Of a stretch of 20,760 nucleotides of DNA, positions 1 to 8,451 are shown piece by piece; the first letter of the stretch is position 1; each line of letters opens with the position of its first letter. A model generated the notes under the pieces. The model was not told the DNA's origin and made no database searches. It saw only the letters and a program-made list of their open reading frames with translations. The stretch comes from Oscillospiraceae bacterium (GTDB taxonomy: Bacteria > Bacillota > Clostridia > Oscillospirales > Ruminococcaceae). The DNA lies in the NCBI GenBank assembly GCA_900765125.1, contig CAAFQL010000125.1, forward strand, positions 1 to 20,760. Direction: 5' to 3'. Position numbers and translations under genes: made by a program.

Positions 1-32
1 ACAATGAGTTCCTTAATCTTGTCAAATGTCAT
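1..32 (-). CDS. acpP: Acyl carrier protein, first codons only (cut by the window edge)
   Basis: Ten complete codons read MTFDKIKELI on the minus strand, with the next codon beginning GT. This matches the usual start of bacterial acyl carrier proteins (M-x-F-x-K-I-K-x-L/I-I). A strong GGAGG lies about 8 bases before the ATG at 30-32. The gene follows accA by 59 bases as the last visible gene of the fatty-acid operon, where a carrier protein is expected. ACP would hold the growing acyl chain on a phosphopantetheine arm for every Fab enzyme encoded upstream. The serine attachment site lies outside the window, so the call rests on the N-terminus and context only. Confidence 0.75.
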   Translation of the reverse strand, partial: MTFDKIKELI

Positions 33-91
33 TTCAAATTTCCTCCATATATTTTATTTGATTCATTCATATGAATCACGGATTTATATAA

Positions 92-910
92 TCAGCGTGC
101 TTCTGTAAACACACCGATTTTCCTAAACTTAGTATACCTTTCTTTTAGCAAAAGGTCAATATCTTTTTCGCATTTTTCCGGAACAATCTTCAACAAATAT
201 TCCTTAATATTTTCTGAGATTTTGTCTAAATCGTTGACTACATCTGTATCTGACTCAGAAATTATTGATTCTGCTACGCCGAATTTCACCATATCCTCAG
301 CAGTTATTTGCAAAACCTCACACGCTTCCTGTTCACGTGATGCATCTTTCCAGAGAATAGACGCCGCACCTCTCGGTGAAATAGGTGAATATAAAGCATT
401 CTCAAGCATCGCCAGAGCATCACATACACCGAGTGCAAGTGCACCGCCGCTTCCGCCTTCACCAAGTACAATCGAAATAATTGGTGTTCTGAGTGACATA
501 AACTCTGCAATATTTCTTGCAATCGCCTCACCCTGACCACGCTTTTCAGCTTCTATACCACAAAATGCACCGGGAGTGTCTATAAAACAAATAATAGGCC
601 GATGAAACTTCTCTGCCTGACGTGCAAGTCTTAATGCTTTACGATAACCCTCAGGGTGCGGCATTGCAAAGTTGGACTCCTTGTTTTCTTTTATATTTCT
701 GCCCTTTACTTCGGCTATAATTGTAACAGGAGTTCCACAAAGTCTGCCTATTCCACCAAGAATAGCTCCATCATCGCCTACCCCTCTGTCTCCATGAAGT
801 TCATAGAAATCCTCAAAAATAAGCGGCAGATAATCACGAATAGTCGGACGTGTTTTATCATGAACAATAGCCATTCGTTCCCATGCTGTTCTTGTGTTAA
901 TTTTTTTCAT
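92..910 (-). CDS. accA: Acetyl-CoA carboxylase carboxyltransferase, alpha subunit
   Basis: Alpha subunit of the carboxyltransferase that, with AccD, moves the carboxyl group from biotin on AccB to acetyl-CoA, giving malonyl-CoA. The 272-residue product has the crotonase-like fold signatures of the family: DTPGAF around 111-116, and the glycine-rich GEGGSGGALALG at about 150-161, which shapes the oxyanion hole. It is shorter than the enterobacterial protein (about 319 residues), mainly at the N-terminus. I chose the ATG at 908-910 (MKKINTRTAW) because GGAGGT lies 8 bases upstream; an in-frame ATG at 943 lies inside accD and has no better site. The start overlaps the accD end by 14 bases, indicating translational coupling of the two subunits, which form a 1:1 complex. 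Confidence 0.96.
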   Translation of the reverse strand: MKKINTRTAWERMAIVHDKTRPTIRDYLPLIFEDFYELHGDRGVGDDGAILGGIGRLCGTPVTIIAEVKGRNIKENKESNFAMPHPEGYRKALRLARQAEKFHRPIICFIDTPGAFCGIEAEKRGQGEAIARNIAEFMSLRTPIISIVLGEGGSGGALALGVCDALAMLENALYSPISPRGAASILWKDASREQEACEVLQITAEDMVKFGVAESIISESDTDVVNDLDKISENIKEYLLKIVPEKCEKDIDLLLKERYTKFRKIGVFTEAR

Positions 911-1772
911 CACTTCGCACCTCCTGCCTCTTTGGCTCTGCATTATATCCGTGAAGCTTCAGCAGGTGTGAAAGTACACTGCGCATTTTCTTACGTCTTA
1001 CGATCATATCCACATAGCCGTGCTCCAGCTGAAATTCAGCAAGCTGAAAATCATCAGGCAGATGCTGCTTTATAGTGCCTTCAATTACTCGTCTGCCCGC
1101 AAAACCGATAAGTACCTTCGGCTCTGCTATTATAATATCACCGAGTGACGCAAAGGAAGCTGTTACACCCCCTGTAGTCGGATCGGTCATTACTGTTATG
1201 TAAAGCTGTCCTGCTTCGTTATGCTTTTGTACTGCGGCTGAGGTTTTTGCCATCTGCATAAGAGAGATGATACCTTCCTGCATTCTTGCACCGCCTGAAG
1301 CTGTAAACGCAACTACAGGCAGCTTATTCTCTGTTGCATATTCAAATGCACGTGTGATTTTTTCACCCACAACACTGCCCATTGAAGCCATCATGAAATG
1401 TGAGTCCATAACTACCATAACAGTGCGGCTGCCCTTTATAGTACAAATACCAGTAATTACTGCATCATTCATACCGGTTTTTTTATTCAAATCTGCAACT
1501 TTCTGAGCATAACCCGGAAATTCCAGAGGATCTGCACTGCAAAGTTCCTTATCAAACTCCTCAAATGAACCTGCATCAGCAGTTATTGATATTCTTTCAG
1601 CAGCCGTCAGTCTGGCATGATACTGACAGCTCGGGCAGACCTTTCCAAGCTCTGCCATTTTCTGTTTAGTAATGGATGCTCCGCAGCGTGGGCATTTAAA
1701 CATAGGAACTGTGGGATCCTGCTCGTCACCGTTAAAACGCTTTGTGACCGTTTTAAACAAATCTTCTAACAT
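897..1772 (-). CDS. accD: Acetyl-CoA carboxylase carboxyltransferase, beta subunit
   Basis: Beta subunit of the carboxyltransferase, 291 residues. A four-cysteine zinc ribbon (C27, C30, C46, C49) sits near the N-terminus, as in the bacterial AccD family. The crotonase-like domain follows, with the acetyl-CoA site around FTASGGARMQEG and the glycine-rich stretch TDPTTGGVTASFAS. It pairs with AccA, whose gene overlaps its 3' end by 14 bases. The ribosome-binding site is weak (GGTG about 9 bases before the ATG). A perfect palindrome lies in the 47-base gap after accC, so translation may depend partly on upstream ribosomes. Family assignment is secure. Confidence 0.96.
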   Translation of the reverse strand: MLEDLFKTVTKRFNGDEQDPTVPMFKCPRCGASITKQKMAELGKVCPSCQYHARLTAAERISITADAGSFEEFDKELCSADPLEFPGYAQKVADLNKKTGMNDAVITGICTIKGSRTVMVVMDSHFMMASMGSVVGEKITRAFEYATENKLPVVAFTASGGARMQEGIISLMQMAKTSAAVQKHNEAGQLYITVMTDPTTGGVTASFASLGDIIIAEPKVLIGFAGRRVIEGTIKQHLPDDFQLAEFQLEHGYVDMIVRRKKMRSVLSHLLKLHGYNAEPKRQEVRSDEKN

Positions 1773-1792
1773 ATCGTATCACCATATTACAG

Positions 1793-1806
1793 CTGCTTAT
1801 AAGCAG
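1793..1806. repeat. 14-base perfect palindrome in the accC-accD gap
   Basis: CTGCTTATAAGCAG is its own reverse complement and sits between the accC stop and the weakly signalled accD start. As RNA it could form only a short hairpin with a tight loop. It has no following U-run, so it is not a terminator. A role in RNA processing or in tuning accD translation is possible but unproven. Confidence 0.35.
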
Positions 1807-1819
1807 TCTGTTTTCTTCC

Positions 1820-3178
1820 TTATGATTTTTTCAGCTGTTCCAGATAAGACATCAGGAAAGCGTTGTCATAGTCGCCCTCTTCAAATTTCTGATTCTTAAG
1901 CAGTTTAAGCTGAAAGTCTATATTCGTATCAATACCTTCCACAATGAATTCTGCAAGTGCCAGACGCATTTTCATAATAGCCTCACGTCTGGTAGGCGCA
2001 TGAACAATAAGTTTGGCAATCATTGAATCATAGTAAGGCGGAATGGTATATCCCTGATATACTGCGCTGTCAATGCGGACTCCAGGTCCCCCAGGAATAT
2101 AGAGGGAACGTATAGTTCCCGGTGACGGACGGAAATCAAGGTCAGGATTCTCAGCATTTATACGGCACTCAATAGAGTGACCTGTAAGCTTTATGTCATC
2201 TTGAGCAAAAGGAAGCTTTTCGCCCTGTGCGATCTTCAGCTGCATCTGTACAAGGTCAATGCCTGTTACAAATTCAGTTACCGGGTGTTCAACCTGAATA
2301 CGTGTGTTCATTTCCATGAAGTAGAAATTTCTCTCATGGTCTACAAGGAATTCTATTGTACCAGCATTGCAGTATCCTGCGGCCTTTGCAGCCTTTACGG
2401 CAGCTTCCTGCATTCTCTTACGCAGATCGTCTGTCATAAGCGGACTTGGACTTTCTTCAAGAACCTTCTGGTTACGACGCTGCATACTACAATCACGTTC
2501 ACCAAGAGCAACTGTATTGCCGAATGAATCAGCCAGTATCTGTATTTCCACATGATGAGGTCCTACGATAAGCTTTTCAAGATAAACCTCATCATTACCG
2601 AAGAACTTTCCTGCTTCATCCTTTGCAAGTGCAATCTGTTTTTCAAGCTGATCTTCACTGTCAATTCTTCTGATACCTCTGCCGCCGCCGCCTGCCGATG
2701 CCTTTACAAGCACAGGATAACCAATTTTCGCAGCGATTTTCTTTGCATCTTCAAGTGTTTCAACAACACCATCTGAACCTGGTATAACAGGCACTCCTGC
2801 TGCTTTCATAGTTTCCTTTGCACGTGCCTTATCTCCAAGCATTGAGATAGACTCGGGAGACGGACCTATAAAGGTTATTCCGTGTTCCCTGCAAAGCTCT
2901 GCAAATTCTGCGCTTTCCGACAAAAATCCGAATCCTGGATGAATTGCATCCGCACCTGTATTTTCACAAGCAGCAATGAGTGCTCTCATATTTAAGTAAC
3001 TGTCTTTTGTAGCAGCAGGTCCTATGCAGACAGACTCATCTGCTATCTTTGAATGAAGTGCAGACCTGTCTGCTGCGGAATATACCGTTACATTGTGAAG
3101 TCCAAGCTCACGACAGGCACGGATTATTCTCACTGCAATTTCGCCTCGATTGGCGATCAAAACTTTACTGAAACTCAT
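1820..3178 (-). CDS. accC: Acetyl-CoA carboxylase, biotin carboxylase subunit
   Basis: ATP-dependent carboxylation of the biotin on AccB with bicarbonate, the first half-reaction of acetyl-CoA carboxylase. The 452-residue protein shows the N-terminal pre-ATP-grasp start KVLIANRGEIAVRIIRA, ATP lysine K159, the glycine-rich loop GGGGRG at 163-168, and the catalytic stretch MNTRIQVEHPVTE at about 290-302. The length is typical for AccC. The start at 3178 (MSFSKVLIAN) fits the family. A longer reading from 3208 would run into fabZ and add ten residues unlike the family. It begins 13 bases after fabZ in the same operon. Confidence 0.97.
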   Translation of the reverse strand: MSFSKVLIANRGEIAVRIIRACRELGLHNVTVYSAADRSALHSKIADESVCIGPAATKDSYLNMRALIAACENTGADAIHPGFGFLSESAEFAELCREHGITFIGPSPESISMLGDKARAKETMKAAGVPVIPGSDGVVETLEDAKKIAAKIGYPVLVKASAGGGGRGIRRIDSEDQLEKQIALAKDEAGKFFGNDEVYLEKLIVGPHHVEIQILADSFGNTVALGERDCSMQRRNQKVLEESPSPLMTDDLRKRMQEAAVKAAKAAGYCNAGTIEFLVDHERNFYFMEMNTRIQVEHPVTEFVTGIDLVQMQLKIAQGEKLPFAQDDIKLTGHSIECRINAENPDLDFRPSPGTIRSLYIPGGPGVRIDSAVYQGYTIPPYYDSMIAKLIVHAPTRREAIMKMRLALAEFIVEGIDTNIDFQLKLLKNQKFEEGDYDNAFLMSYLEQLKKS

Positions 3179-3191
3179 AAGCCCTGCTTCC

Positions 3192-3629
3192 TTACTTTTC
3201 CACTGCAAACTTTATCTCGCAGGTAACAGCCTTCTGACCATCAACAGAAGCAACAGCTTTACCAACACCGATAGGTCCTCTCTGGCTGATAATCTCAACC
3301 TCCAGATCAAGAACATCTCCCGGTACTACCTGACGGCGAAATTTTGCCTTATCAATACCTGCAAAAAGTGCGATTTTGCCTTTGAATTCAGGCTGTGACA
3401 GAATACATACTGCACCTGCCTGAGCAAGCATTTCAACCATGAGTACACCTGGTGTTACAGGCTTTTCCGGAAAGTGACCCTTAAACCAGTAGTCGTCCTC
3501 TCTCATATACTTACGTGCAACAACACGCTTGCCCTTTTCCATTTCAAGGACTTCGTCTATAAGCAGGAACGGGTCACGGTGAGGAATGACCTCCATGATC
3601 TGCTCTCTGTTCATCAAAACATCTGCCAT
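3192..3629 (-). CDS. fabZ: 3-hydroxyacyl-ACP dehydratase FabZ
   Basis: Removes water from 3-hydroxyacyl-ACP to give trans-2-enoyl-ACP, the third step of each elongation round. The 145-residue hot-dog-fold protein has the hallmark IPHRDPFLLID near residues 15-25. Its active-site segment is GHFPEKPVTPGVLMVE, with catalytic His52 and Glu66. The ATG at 3627-3629 is preceded by GGAGGT at normal spacing. No fabA- or fabM-like gene is present here, so how this organism makes unsaturated chains cannot be read from the window. It lies between accB and accC, an order common in clostridial fab operons. Confidence 0.97.
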   Translation of the reverse strand: MADVLMNREQIMEVIPHRDPFLLIDEVLEMEKGKRVVARKYMREDDYWFKGHFPEKPVTPGVLMVEMLAQAGAVCILSQPEFKGKIALFAGIDKAKFRRQVVPGDVLDLEVEIISQRGPIGVGKAVASVDGQKAVTCEIKFAVEK

Positions 3630-3650
3630 ATTCTAAACCTCCTGTATGTT

Positions 3651-4118
3651 TCAGCGAATACGCATAAGCGGCTGGTCATATTCTACTGCCTCGCCATTTG
3701 AGACAAGTATCTCCTCTACAACGCCGTCAAAATCACTTGTAACCTCATTCATGAGCTTCATAGACTCAATGATCATCAGTACGTCACCTTTTTTGACAGT
3801 ATCGCCGATCTTTACATAAGGCGGCTCATCTGGTGACGCTGCTGCGTAGAAAGTTCCCACAATGGGCGCTTTTACAATATTTCCTACCGGGATTTCTTCC
3901 TTGTCAGGTGTCTCCTGAACTTCTGCCTGTACTGATGATACAGCAGACTGTACAACAGGTACACCGGCAGAAATGGCAGACTGCTGAACGACTTGAACAG
4001 GCTGTGGTGCAGCACCGGCAATAACAAGTTCGCCGTCATCTGTCTTTATCCTGATCTTTTCAAGCTTATATTCGGATACTGCCTTAGCAAGCTCCTTTAT
4101 CTCTTCAATAGTATACAT
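3651..4118 (-). CDS. accB: Biotin carboxyl carrier protein of acetyl-CoA carboxylase
   Basis: Carries biotin between the carboxylase (AccC) and transferase (AccA/AccD) sites. The 155 residues comprise an N-terminal region, a Pro/Val/Gln/Ala-rich flexible linker at about 37-75, and a C-terminal biotinyl domain with the canonical ESMKLMNE motif, so Lys121 is the biotinylated residue. The GTFYAAASPDEPP segment before the domain contains the 'thumb' region typical of AccB. The ribosome-binding site AAAGGAG overlaps the fabF stop codon, suggesting coupling to fabF translation. BirA, encoded at 19579-20304, is the likely enzyme attaching the biotin. Confidence 0.97.
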   Translation of the reverse strand: MYTIEEIKELAKAVSEYKLEKIRIKTDDGELVIAGAAPQPVQVVQQSAISAGVPVVQSAVSSVQAEVQETPDKEEIPVGNIVKAPIVGTFYAAASPDEPPYVKIGDTVKKGDVLMIIESMKLMNEVTSDFDGVVEEILVSNGEAVEYDQPLMRIR

Positions 4119-4130
4119 TTTTAATCTCCT

Positions 4131-5369
4131 TTAATCTTCAATCTTCTTGAAGCAAAGCGTAGCATTGTGTCCGCCAAAGCCCAGAGAATTTGAAAGAACG
4201 GCATTTACAGGCATTTCAATAGGACCGTCCGTACAGTAATCAAGGTCACATTCCTCATCAGGTGTTGTATACCCGATAGTCTGATGAATGAAATCATTCT
4301 TGATAGAAAGGGCTGAAACAATAGCTTCAACAGCACCTGTACCACCGAGCATATGACCGGTCATGGACTTTGTAGAATTGATTTTTACCTTGCGTGCATT
4401 TTCTTCGCCGAGAGCGATCTTTATTGCACGTGTCTCATATTTGTCGTTAAGACCCGTTGAAGTACCATGAGCATTTATATAGGTAATATCTTCAGGAGAC
4501 AGACCTGCTTCCTCATAAGCATTCTTCATAGCTCTTGCAGCAGCTTCACATTCAGGTGACGGTGATGTCATGTGATAAGCATCACAAGTTGCACCATATC
4601 CTGCGATCTCACAATAGATCTTAGCACCTCTTGCCTTTGCGTGTTCGTATTCCTCAAGCATGAGAACACCTGCACCCTCACCCAGTACAAAGCCACTTCT
4701 GTTTTTATCAAACGGAGTAGATGCCTTTGCAGGATCTGTTTCACGTGTAAGCGCTTTCATTGTCTTAAACCCGCCAATGGTAAATTCTGTTATAGTTGAT
4801 TCAGTGCCGCCGCAGAGACAAGCATCCAGATAGCCGTCCTTTATCTTACGAAAAGCTTCACCAATGGCATGAGTAGATGAGGCACAAGCTGTTACAGTAG
4901 CAAAGTTGTCTCCACGGAAGCCAGTCTTCATAGCTATCTCACCAGCTGCCATATTAGAAATCATCATAGGAACAAAAAACGGGGAGATTCTGTTAGGACC
5001 TTTTTCAAGATACTTTGAATGCTCATTCTGAGTCATTTCAAGACCGCCTATACCGCAGCCAATAATAACACCGCATCTGTATATATCAAGATCCGTCATA
5101 TTGCTTCCGCAGTCCTCAACAGCCTGCTTTGCAGAAGCAACTGCAAACTGTGTAAAGCGTTCCATATGACGAATGTCCTTTTTATCGCAGTAAACAGTAG
5201 GGTCAAAATCACGTACAATACCTGCAACACTTACCCCTACCTCTGTTGTGTCAAAGCTATCAATTGTAGAGATACCGAGTTTTCCAGCCTGAACATTCTT
5301 CCAGAAGTTTTCAAGGTCACATCCAAGAGGATTTACAGTACCCATACCGGTAATAACTACTCTTCTCAT
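4131..5369 (-). CDS. fabF: 3-oxoacyl-ACP synthase II (condensing enzyme)
   Basis: Elongating condensing enzyme: joins malonyl-ACP to acyl-ACP with loss of CO2. The 412-residue thiolase-fold protein has the Cys-His-His triad of this class: Cys162 in TACASSTHAIG, His301 in NAHGTSTGLND, and His339 in KSMTGHMLGG, with the conserved Lys334. The length is normal for FabF. It is the only elongating condensing enzyme visible in the operon, so it likely handles all chain lengths. Its ATG at 5367-5369 is preceded by a short GGAG that directly abuts a GC-rich hairpin (5383-5400). Confidence 0.97.
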   Translation of the reverse strand: MRRVVITGMGTVNPLGCDLENFWKNVQAGKLGISTIDSFDTTEVGVSVAGIVRDFDPTVYCDKKDIRHMERFTQFAVASAKQAVEDCGSNMTDLDIYRCGVIIGCGIGGLEMTQNEHSKYLEKGPNRISPFFVPMMISNMAAGEIAMKTGFRGDNFATVTACASSTHAIGEAFRKIKDGYLDACLCGGTESTITEFTIGGFKTMKALTRETDPAKASTPFDKNRSGFVLGEGAGVLMLEEYEHAKARGAKIYCEIAGYGATCDAYHMTSPSPECEAAARAMKNAYEEAGLSPEDITYINAHGTSTGLNDKYETRAIKIALGEENARKVKINSTKSMTGHMLGGTGAVEAIVSALSIKNDFIHQTIGYTTPDEECDLDYCTDGPIEMPVNAVLSNSLGFGGHNATLCFKKIED

Positions 5370-5382
5370 ATATTTTTTCTCC

Positions 5383-5400
5383 GCCGCATAAGCCTGCGGC
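5383..5400 (-). promoter_or_regulatory. GC-rich hairpin abutting the fabF ribosome-binding site
   Basis: On the minus strand GCCGCA pairs with TGCGGC across a 6-base loop (GGCTTA). The 3' arm ends immediately before GGAG, the only ribosome-binding site visible for fabF. An A-run rather than a U-run follows, so termination is unlikely. The hairpin could hinder ribosome access or mark an RNA-processing site. Its function is inferred. Confidence 0.4.
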
Positions 5401-5440
5401 AGACTCCTTTCTGATTAAATGAATGTGAATTTTTATCTTA

Positions 5441-6181
5441 TTACATCATCAGACCGCCGGATATTTCAATAGTCTGACCTGTTACATAGCTTGCATCTGC
5501 TGAACAAAGGAATGAAACCACACTTGCAATTTCTTCAGGATTGCCATAGCGTCCCATTGCAACAAGACCAAGCATCTTATCTCTCTGTTCATCTGTAAGA
5601 GCATCTGTCATAGGAGTTTTAATAAAACCCGGTGCTACAGCATTTACTGTAATACCTCTTGAGCCAAGCTCCTTTGCAGCAGTCTTTGTCATACCAACTA
5701 TAGCTGCCTTAGAAGCTGAATAGTTCATCTGTCCCGGATTTCCGTAAATGCCTGCAACAGATGCAAGGCTTACGATGCTTCCATGCTTCTGTCGGAGCAT
5801 AACTGCGCCAACAAGCTTTATCATATTGAATACACTCTTCTGATTTACTGCAATAACTGCATCGTACTGCTCTTCAGACATTCTGAGAAGCAGTCCGTCC
5901 TTTGTAATACCTGCATTATTTACAAGAGCATCTATGCTGCCAAACTGTGCCTTAACTGCTTTTACCATTTCCTCACACTGAGCATAATCTGCAACATTAG
6001 CTGCGAAAAGCTCTGCCTTTACGCCAAAGCTGCGGCAAGTCTCTGCAACCTTTTCGGCATTTGCCTTATCATTATCACTTGGAAAGTGATTTATCGCAAT
6101 ATCATAGCCGTTCTTTGCAAGGCGTTCTGCTATGCAAGCGCCTATTCCCTGAGAAGCGCCTGTTATAAGTGCTGTAGCCAT
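5441..6181 (-). CDS. fabG: 3-oxoacyl-ACP reductase FabG
   Basis: NADPH-dependent reduction of 3-oxoacyl-ACP to 3-hydroxyacyl-ACP. A short-chain dehydrogenase of 246 residues, with TGASQGIG at 7-14 for cofactor binding, NNAG at 88-91, catalytic Ser141, Tyr154 and Lys158 (YSASK), and the C-terminal TGQTIEISGG typical of FabG. AAAGGAG precedes the ATG at 6179-6181. It follows fabK by 20 bases. Other short-chain dehydrogenases share these motifs, but the operon setting makes FabG the clear choice. Confidence 0.96.
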   Translation of the reverse strand: MATALITGASQGIGACIAERLAKNGYDIAINHFPSDNDKANAEKVAETCRSFGVKAELFAANVADYAQCEEMVKAVKAQFGSIDALVNNAGITKDGLLLRMSEEQYDAVIAVNQKSVFNMIKLVGAVMLRQKHGSIVSLASVAGIYGNPGQMNYSASKAAIVGMTKTAAKELGSRGITVNAVAPGFIKTPMTDALTDEQRDKMLGLVAMGRYGNPEEIASVVSFLCSADASYVTGQTIEISGGLMM

Positions 6182-6201
6182 TTTATCTTTCTCCTTTCAA
6201 G

Positions 6202-7128
6202 TTATCTACCCAGAAGCTTTTCAGCTTGAGCCATCATTTCTTCTATCACGTCCTTACATGGACGAATATCTTTTATCATACCTGCAATAAGTCCGCAAAG
6301 GAATGAACCTTCATCTACATTACCGTCCACAGCCGCCTTACGAAGTGAACCTACTGTCAGTGCTTCAAAGTCCTCCGGTGGTGCAGCATTCTTTTCCATT
6401 TCCTGAAGCTTCTTTGTATACTTTGTCTTTACACTGCGGCATGGACTTCCTGAATAGAAACCTGTGATCTGATTGTCAGTATCCTTAGCCTTTACCACAA
6501 GATTCTTGTAGTTCTCGTGAATCTGACATTCCTCTGTTGCAAGGAAACGTGTGCCGATCTGCACACCCTCTGCGCCAAGCATAAATGATGCTGCAATTCC
6601 TCTGCCGTCTGCAATACCGCCTGCTGCAATAACAGGAATATCAACAGCGTCAACTACCTGAGGAACAAGACACATTGTTGTGTTCATTCCGATATGACCG
6701 CCTGATTCGGTACCCTCAGCAATAACAGCATCTGCGCCGCTGCGCTCCATACGCTTTGCAAGAGCTACAGACGGAACTACCGGAACTACCTTGATCCCAG
6801 CGGACTTCCAAGCTTCCATATACTTCCCAGGATTACCTGCACCTGTTGTTATCATAGGAACTTTTTCATCGATAACCAGCTGTGCAAGATCCTCAGCATT
6901 CGGACTCATAAGCATAATATTTACGCCAAATGTCTTATCACCTACTTTAGACTTGCATATTCTTATCTGCTCACGAAGATAATCAATAGGTGCACTGCCT
7001 CCTGCGATAATTCCGCAGCCGCCTGCATTTGTAACAGCTGCCGCAAGTGTACTCTCTGCTATCCAAGCCATACCGCCCTGAAGCAGAGGGTACTCACATC
7101 CCAGCAGTTCTGTGATCCTTGTTTTCAT
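6202..7128 (-). CDS. fabK: Enoyl-ACP reductase II (FMN-dependent)
   Basis: Final reduction of each elongation round, enoyl-ACP to acyl-ACP, using FMN and NAD(P)H. The 308-residue TIM-barrel protein of the nitronate monooxygenase superfamily starts with the typical YPLLQGGMAWIAE segment. It has AEGTESGGHIG, containing the conserved active-site His145, then AAGGIADGRG and GVQIGTRFLATEEC for phosphate and FMN binding. Its place in the operon distinguishes FabK from true nitronate monooxygenases. No fabI-type enoyl reductase is present in the window. FabK enzymes are generally insensitive to triclosan, as known from Streptococcus pneumoniae. Confidence 0.95.
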   Translation of the reverse strand: MKTRITELLGCEYPLLQGGMAWIAESTLAAAVTNAGGCGIIAGGSAPIDYLREQIRICKSKVGDKTFGVNIMLMSPNAEDLAQLVIDEKVPMITTGAGNPGKYMEAWKSAGIKVVPVVPSVALAKRMERSGADAVIAEGTESGGHIGMNTTMCLVPQVVDAVDIPVIAAGGIADGRGIAASFMLGAEGVQIGTRFLATEECQIHENYKNLVVKAKDTDNQITGFYSGSPCRSVKTKYTKKLQEMEKNAAPPEDFEALTVGSLRKAAVDGNVDEGSFLCGLIAGMIKDIRPCKDVIEEMMAQAEKLLGR

Positions 7129-7187
7129 AATGTTTTCCTTTCTCCGTTATCGGATACTTTTATGTTGAATGTTTAATGTTTTAGATT

Positions 7188-8198
7188 TTAGTATTCCATG
7201 ATGATAGCTGCATAAGTAAGACCTGCGCCAAAGCCTACGAGACAGATCTTGTCTCCACGCTTTATTTCGCCTGATCGAACAGCCTCATCAAGAGCGATCG
7301 GTATAGATGCACTTGATGTATTTCCATGATGCGCAATATTCACAACAGCTTTTTCCATAGGCAGTTTCATATTTTTCATTGCAGTTTCAATTATGCGTAT
7401 ATTTGCCTGATGCGGAACTATCTTATCAAGATCACCCAGTTCAAAGTCTATCTTATCAGCAGCAGCCTTTGCAGCCTTAGGCATTGCCTGAGTGGCAAAA
7501 CGATAAACTTCCTTACCGTCCTGCTTCATACCATAAGAATATTTTCCTTCCGGTGCAGCATCAAAGTCATGCCATTGCTTTGATGCCATCTCATCATCAA
7601 TAAAAGGTGAATCAGGCAATGCACTCTTTGCAAAAAGGAATTTAGCTCCTGTTCCGTCAGCCCCCAGATGACTTGAATAAAGTGCATCTTCTTTATATTC
7701 AACGACTGCTGCCGCTGCACCGTCTCCGAACAAGATACATGAAGAGCGATCCTCGTAATTTGTGATACGTGAAAGCTGTTCATTTGCAATTACCAAAGCG
7801 TATTTTGAAGAAGACTCTGTTTTCAGGAAACGGTGTGCCATATCCATAGCATACACAAATCCAGAGCAAGCAGCATTCAAATCAAAGCAGGCTGCATTTA
7901 CTGCTCCTGTCTCACGCTGGATAATACAGGACATAGATGGTGTGCAGTAATCCTGTGTAATAGTGGTATCAATGACAAGTGCTATTTCGGCTGGATCAAT
8001 ATTTGCAGCTTCAATAGCAGACTTTGCCGCCTGTGCGCCCATATACCATGTGGGCTCTCCTATTGCAACACATCTTTCGCTTATTCCGGTGCGTGTACGA
8101 ATCCATTCGTCATTCGTTTCAATAAATTGGGTCAAGCCGTCATTAGTAAGCTTTCCCTCCGGCGAAAAGCTGCCGGTTCCTAAAATGTGAAGGCCCAT
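7188..8198 (-). CDS. fabH: 3-oxoacyl-ACP synthase III
   Basis: Starts fatty-acid synthesis by condensing an acyl-CoA primer with malonyl-ACP. The 336 residues include the Cys-His-Asn triad of the family: Cys111 in AACSGFVYA, His263 in PHQANIRI, and Asn293 in HHGNTSSAS, with the C-terminal GFGAGLTYA signature. The ATG at 8196-8198 is preceded by GGAGG about 9 bases upstream. It is the first gene of the minus-strand operon, about 100 bases downstream of the promoter at 8302-8330. Primer choice (acetyl or branched) cannot be read from sequence by eye. Confidence 0.97.
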   Translation of the reverse strand: MGLHILGTGSFSPEGKLTNDGLTQFIETNDEWIRTRTGISERCVAIGEPTWYMGAQAAKSAIEAANIDPAEIALVIDTTITQDYCTPSMSCIIQRETGAVNAACFDLNAACSGFVYAMDMAHRFLKTESSSKYALVIANEQLSRITNYEDRSSCILFGDGAAAAVVEYKEDALYSSHLGADGTGAKFLFAKSALPDSPFIDDEMASKQWHDFDAAPEGKYSYGMKQDGKEVYRFATQAMPKAAKAAADKIDFELGDLDKIVPHQANIRIIETAMKNMKLPMEKAVVNIAHHGNTSSASIPIALDEAVRSGEIKRGDKICLVGFGAGLTYAAIIMEY

Positions 8199-8301
8199 GG
8201 AAAAATTCCTCCGTTCCTATTGTGTTTATTTGGATTTTGTGATATGATTAGAAAAGCAGGGATAGAAGTAATGTCCTCTGCTGGAAATCAAACACTTTTA
8301 T

Positions 8302-8330
8302 ATTATACAATATTTAGGTGACTTTTGCAA
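8302..8330 (-). promoter_or_regulatory. Predicted sigma-A promoter of the fab/acc operon
   Basis: On the minus strand, TTGCAA (8325-8330) and TATAAT (8302-8307) are separated by exactly 17 bases. Transcription would start near 8295, leaving a leader of roughly 95-100 bases before fabH. No match to the FapR operator was seen. Confidence 0.8.
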
Positions 8331-8376
8331 TGATAAAGCACACTTTTTTCTGTGAATTTTCAAGGTTTCGTATCTC

Positions 8377-8422
8377 TTGCACAAATTCGCACAGCTTTAG
8401 ATAGCGATTTTGCACAATTCAC
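8377..8422 (+). repeat. Direct repeat upstream of fabD
   Basis: TTGCACAAATTC (from 8377) recurs as TTGCACAATTC (from 8410), offset by 33 bases, about three helical turns. The pair lies between the fab operon promoter and the fabD start, where the plus-strand promoter should be. No convincing -10 box was found for fabD. The repeat could be a regulator site or chance; the rest of 8331-8451 shows nothing recognisable. Confidence 0.3.
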
Positions 8423-8451
8423 CGATAAAAACAGAAAGGACTTAACTTTTT

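Noticed and set aside
222..536. Plus-strand open frame inside accA
   Set aside because: Antisense shadow of a clear accA gene; no ribosome-binding site and no recognisable motif.
2177..2555. Overlapping plus-strand frames inside accC
   Set aside because: Shadows of the biotin carboxylase gene, with biased composition and no start signals.
8281..8300. TTTGAT-containing segment near the fab operon start site as a FabT box
   Set aside because: Only one half of the palindromic FabT consensus is present.
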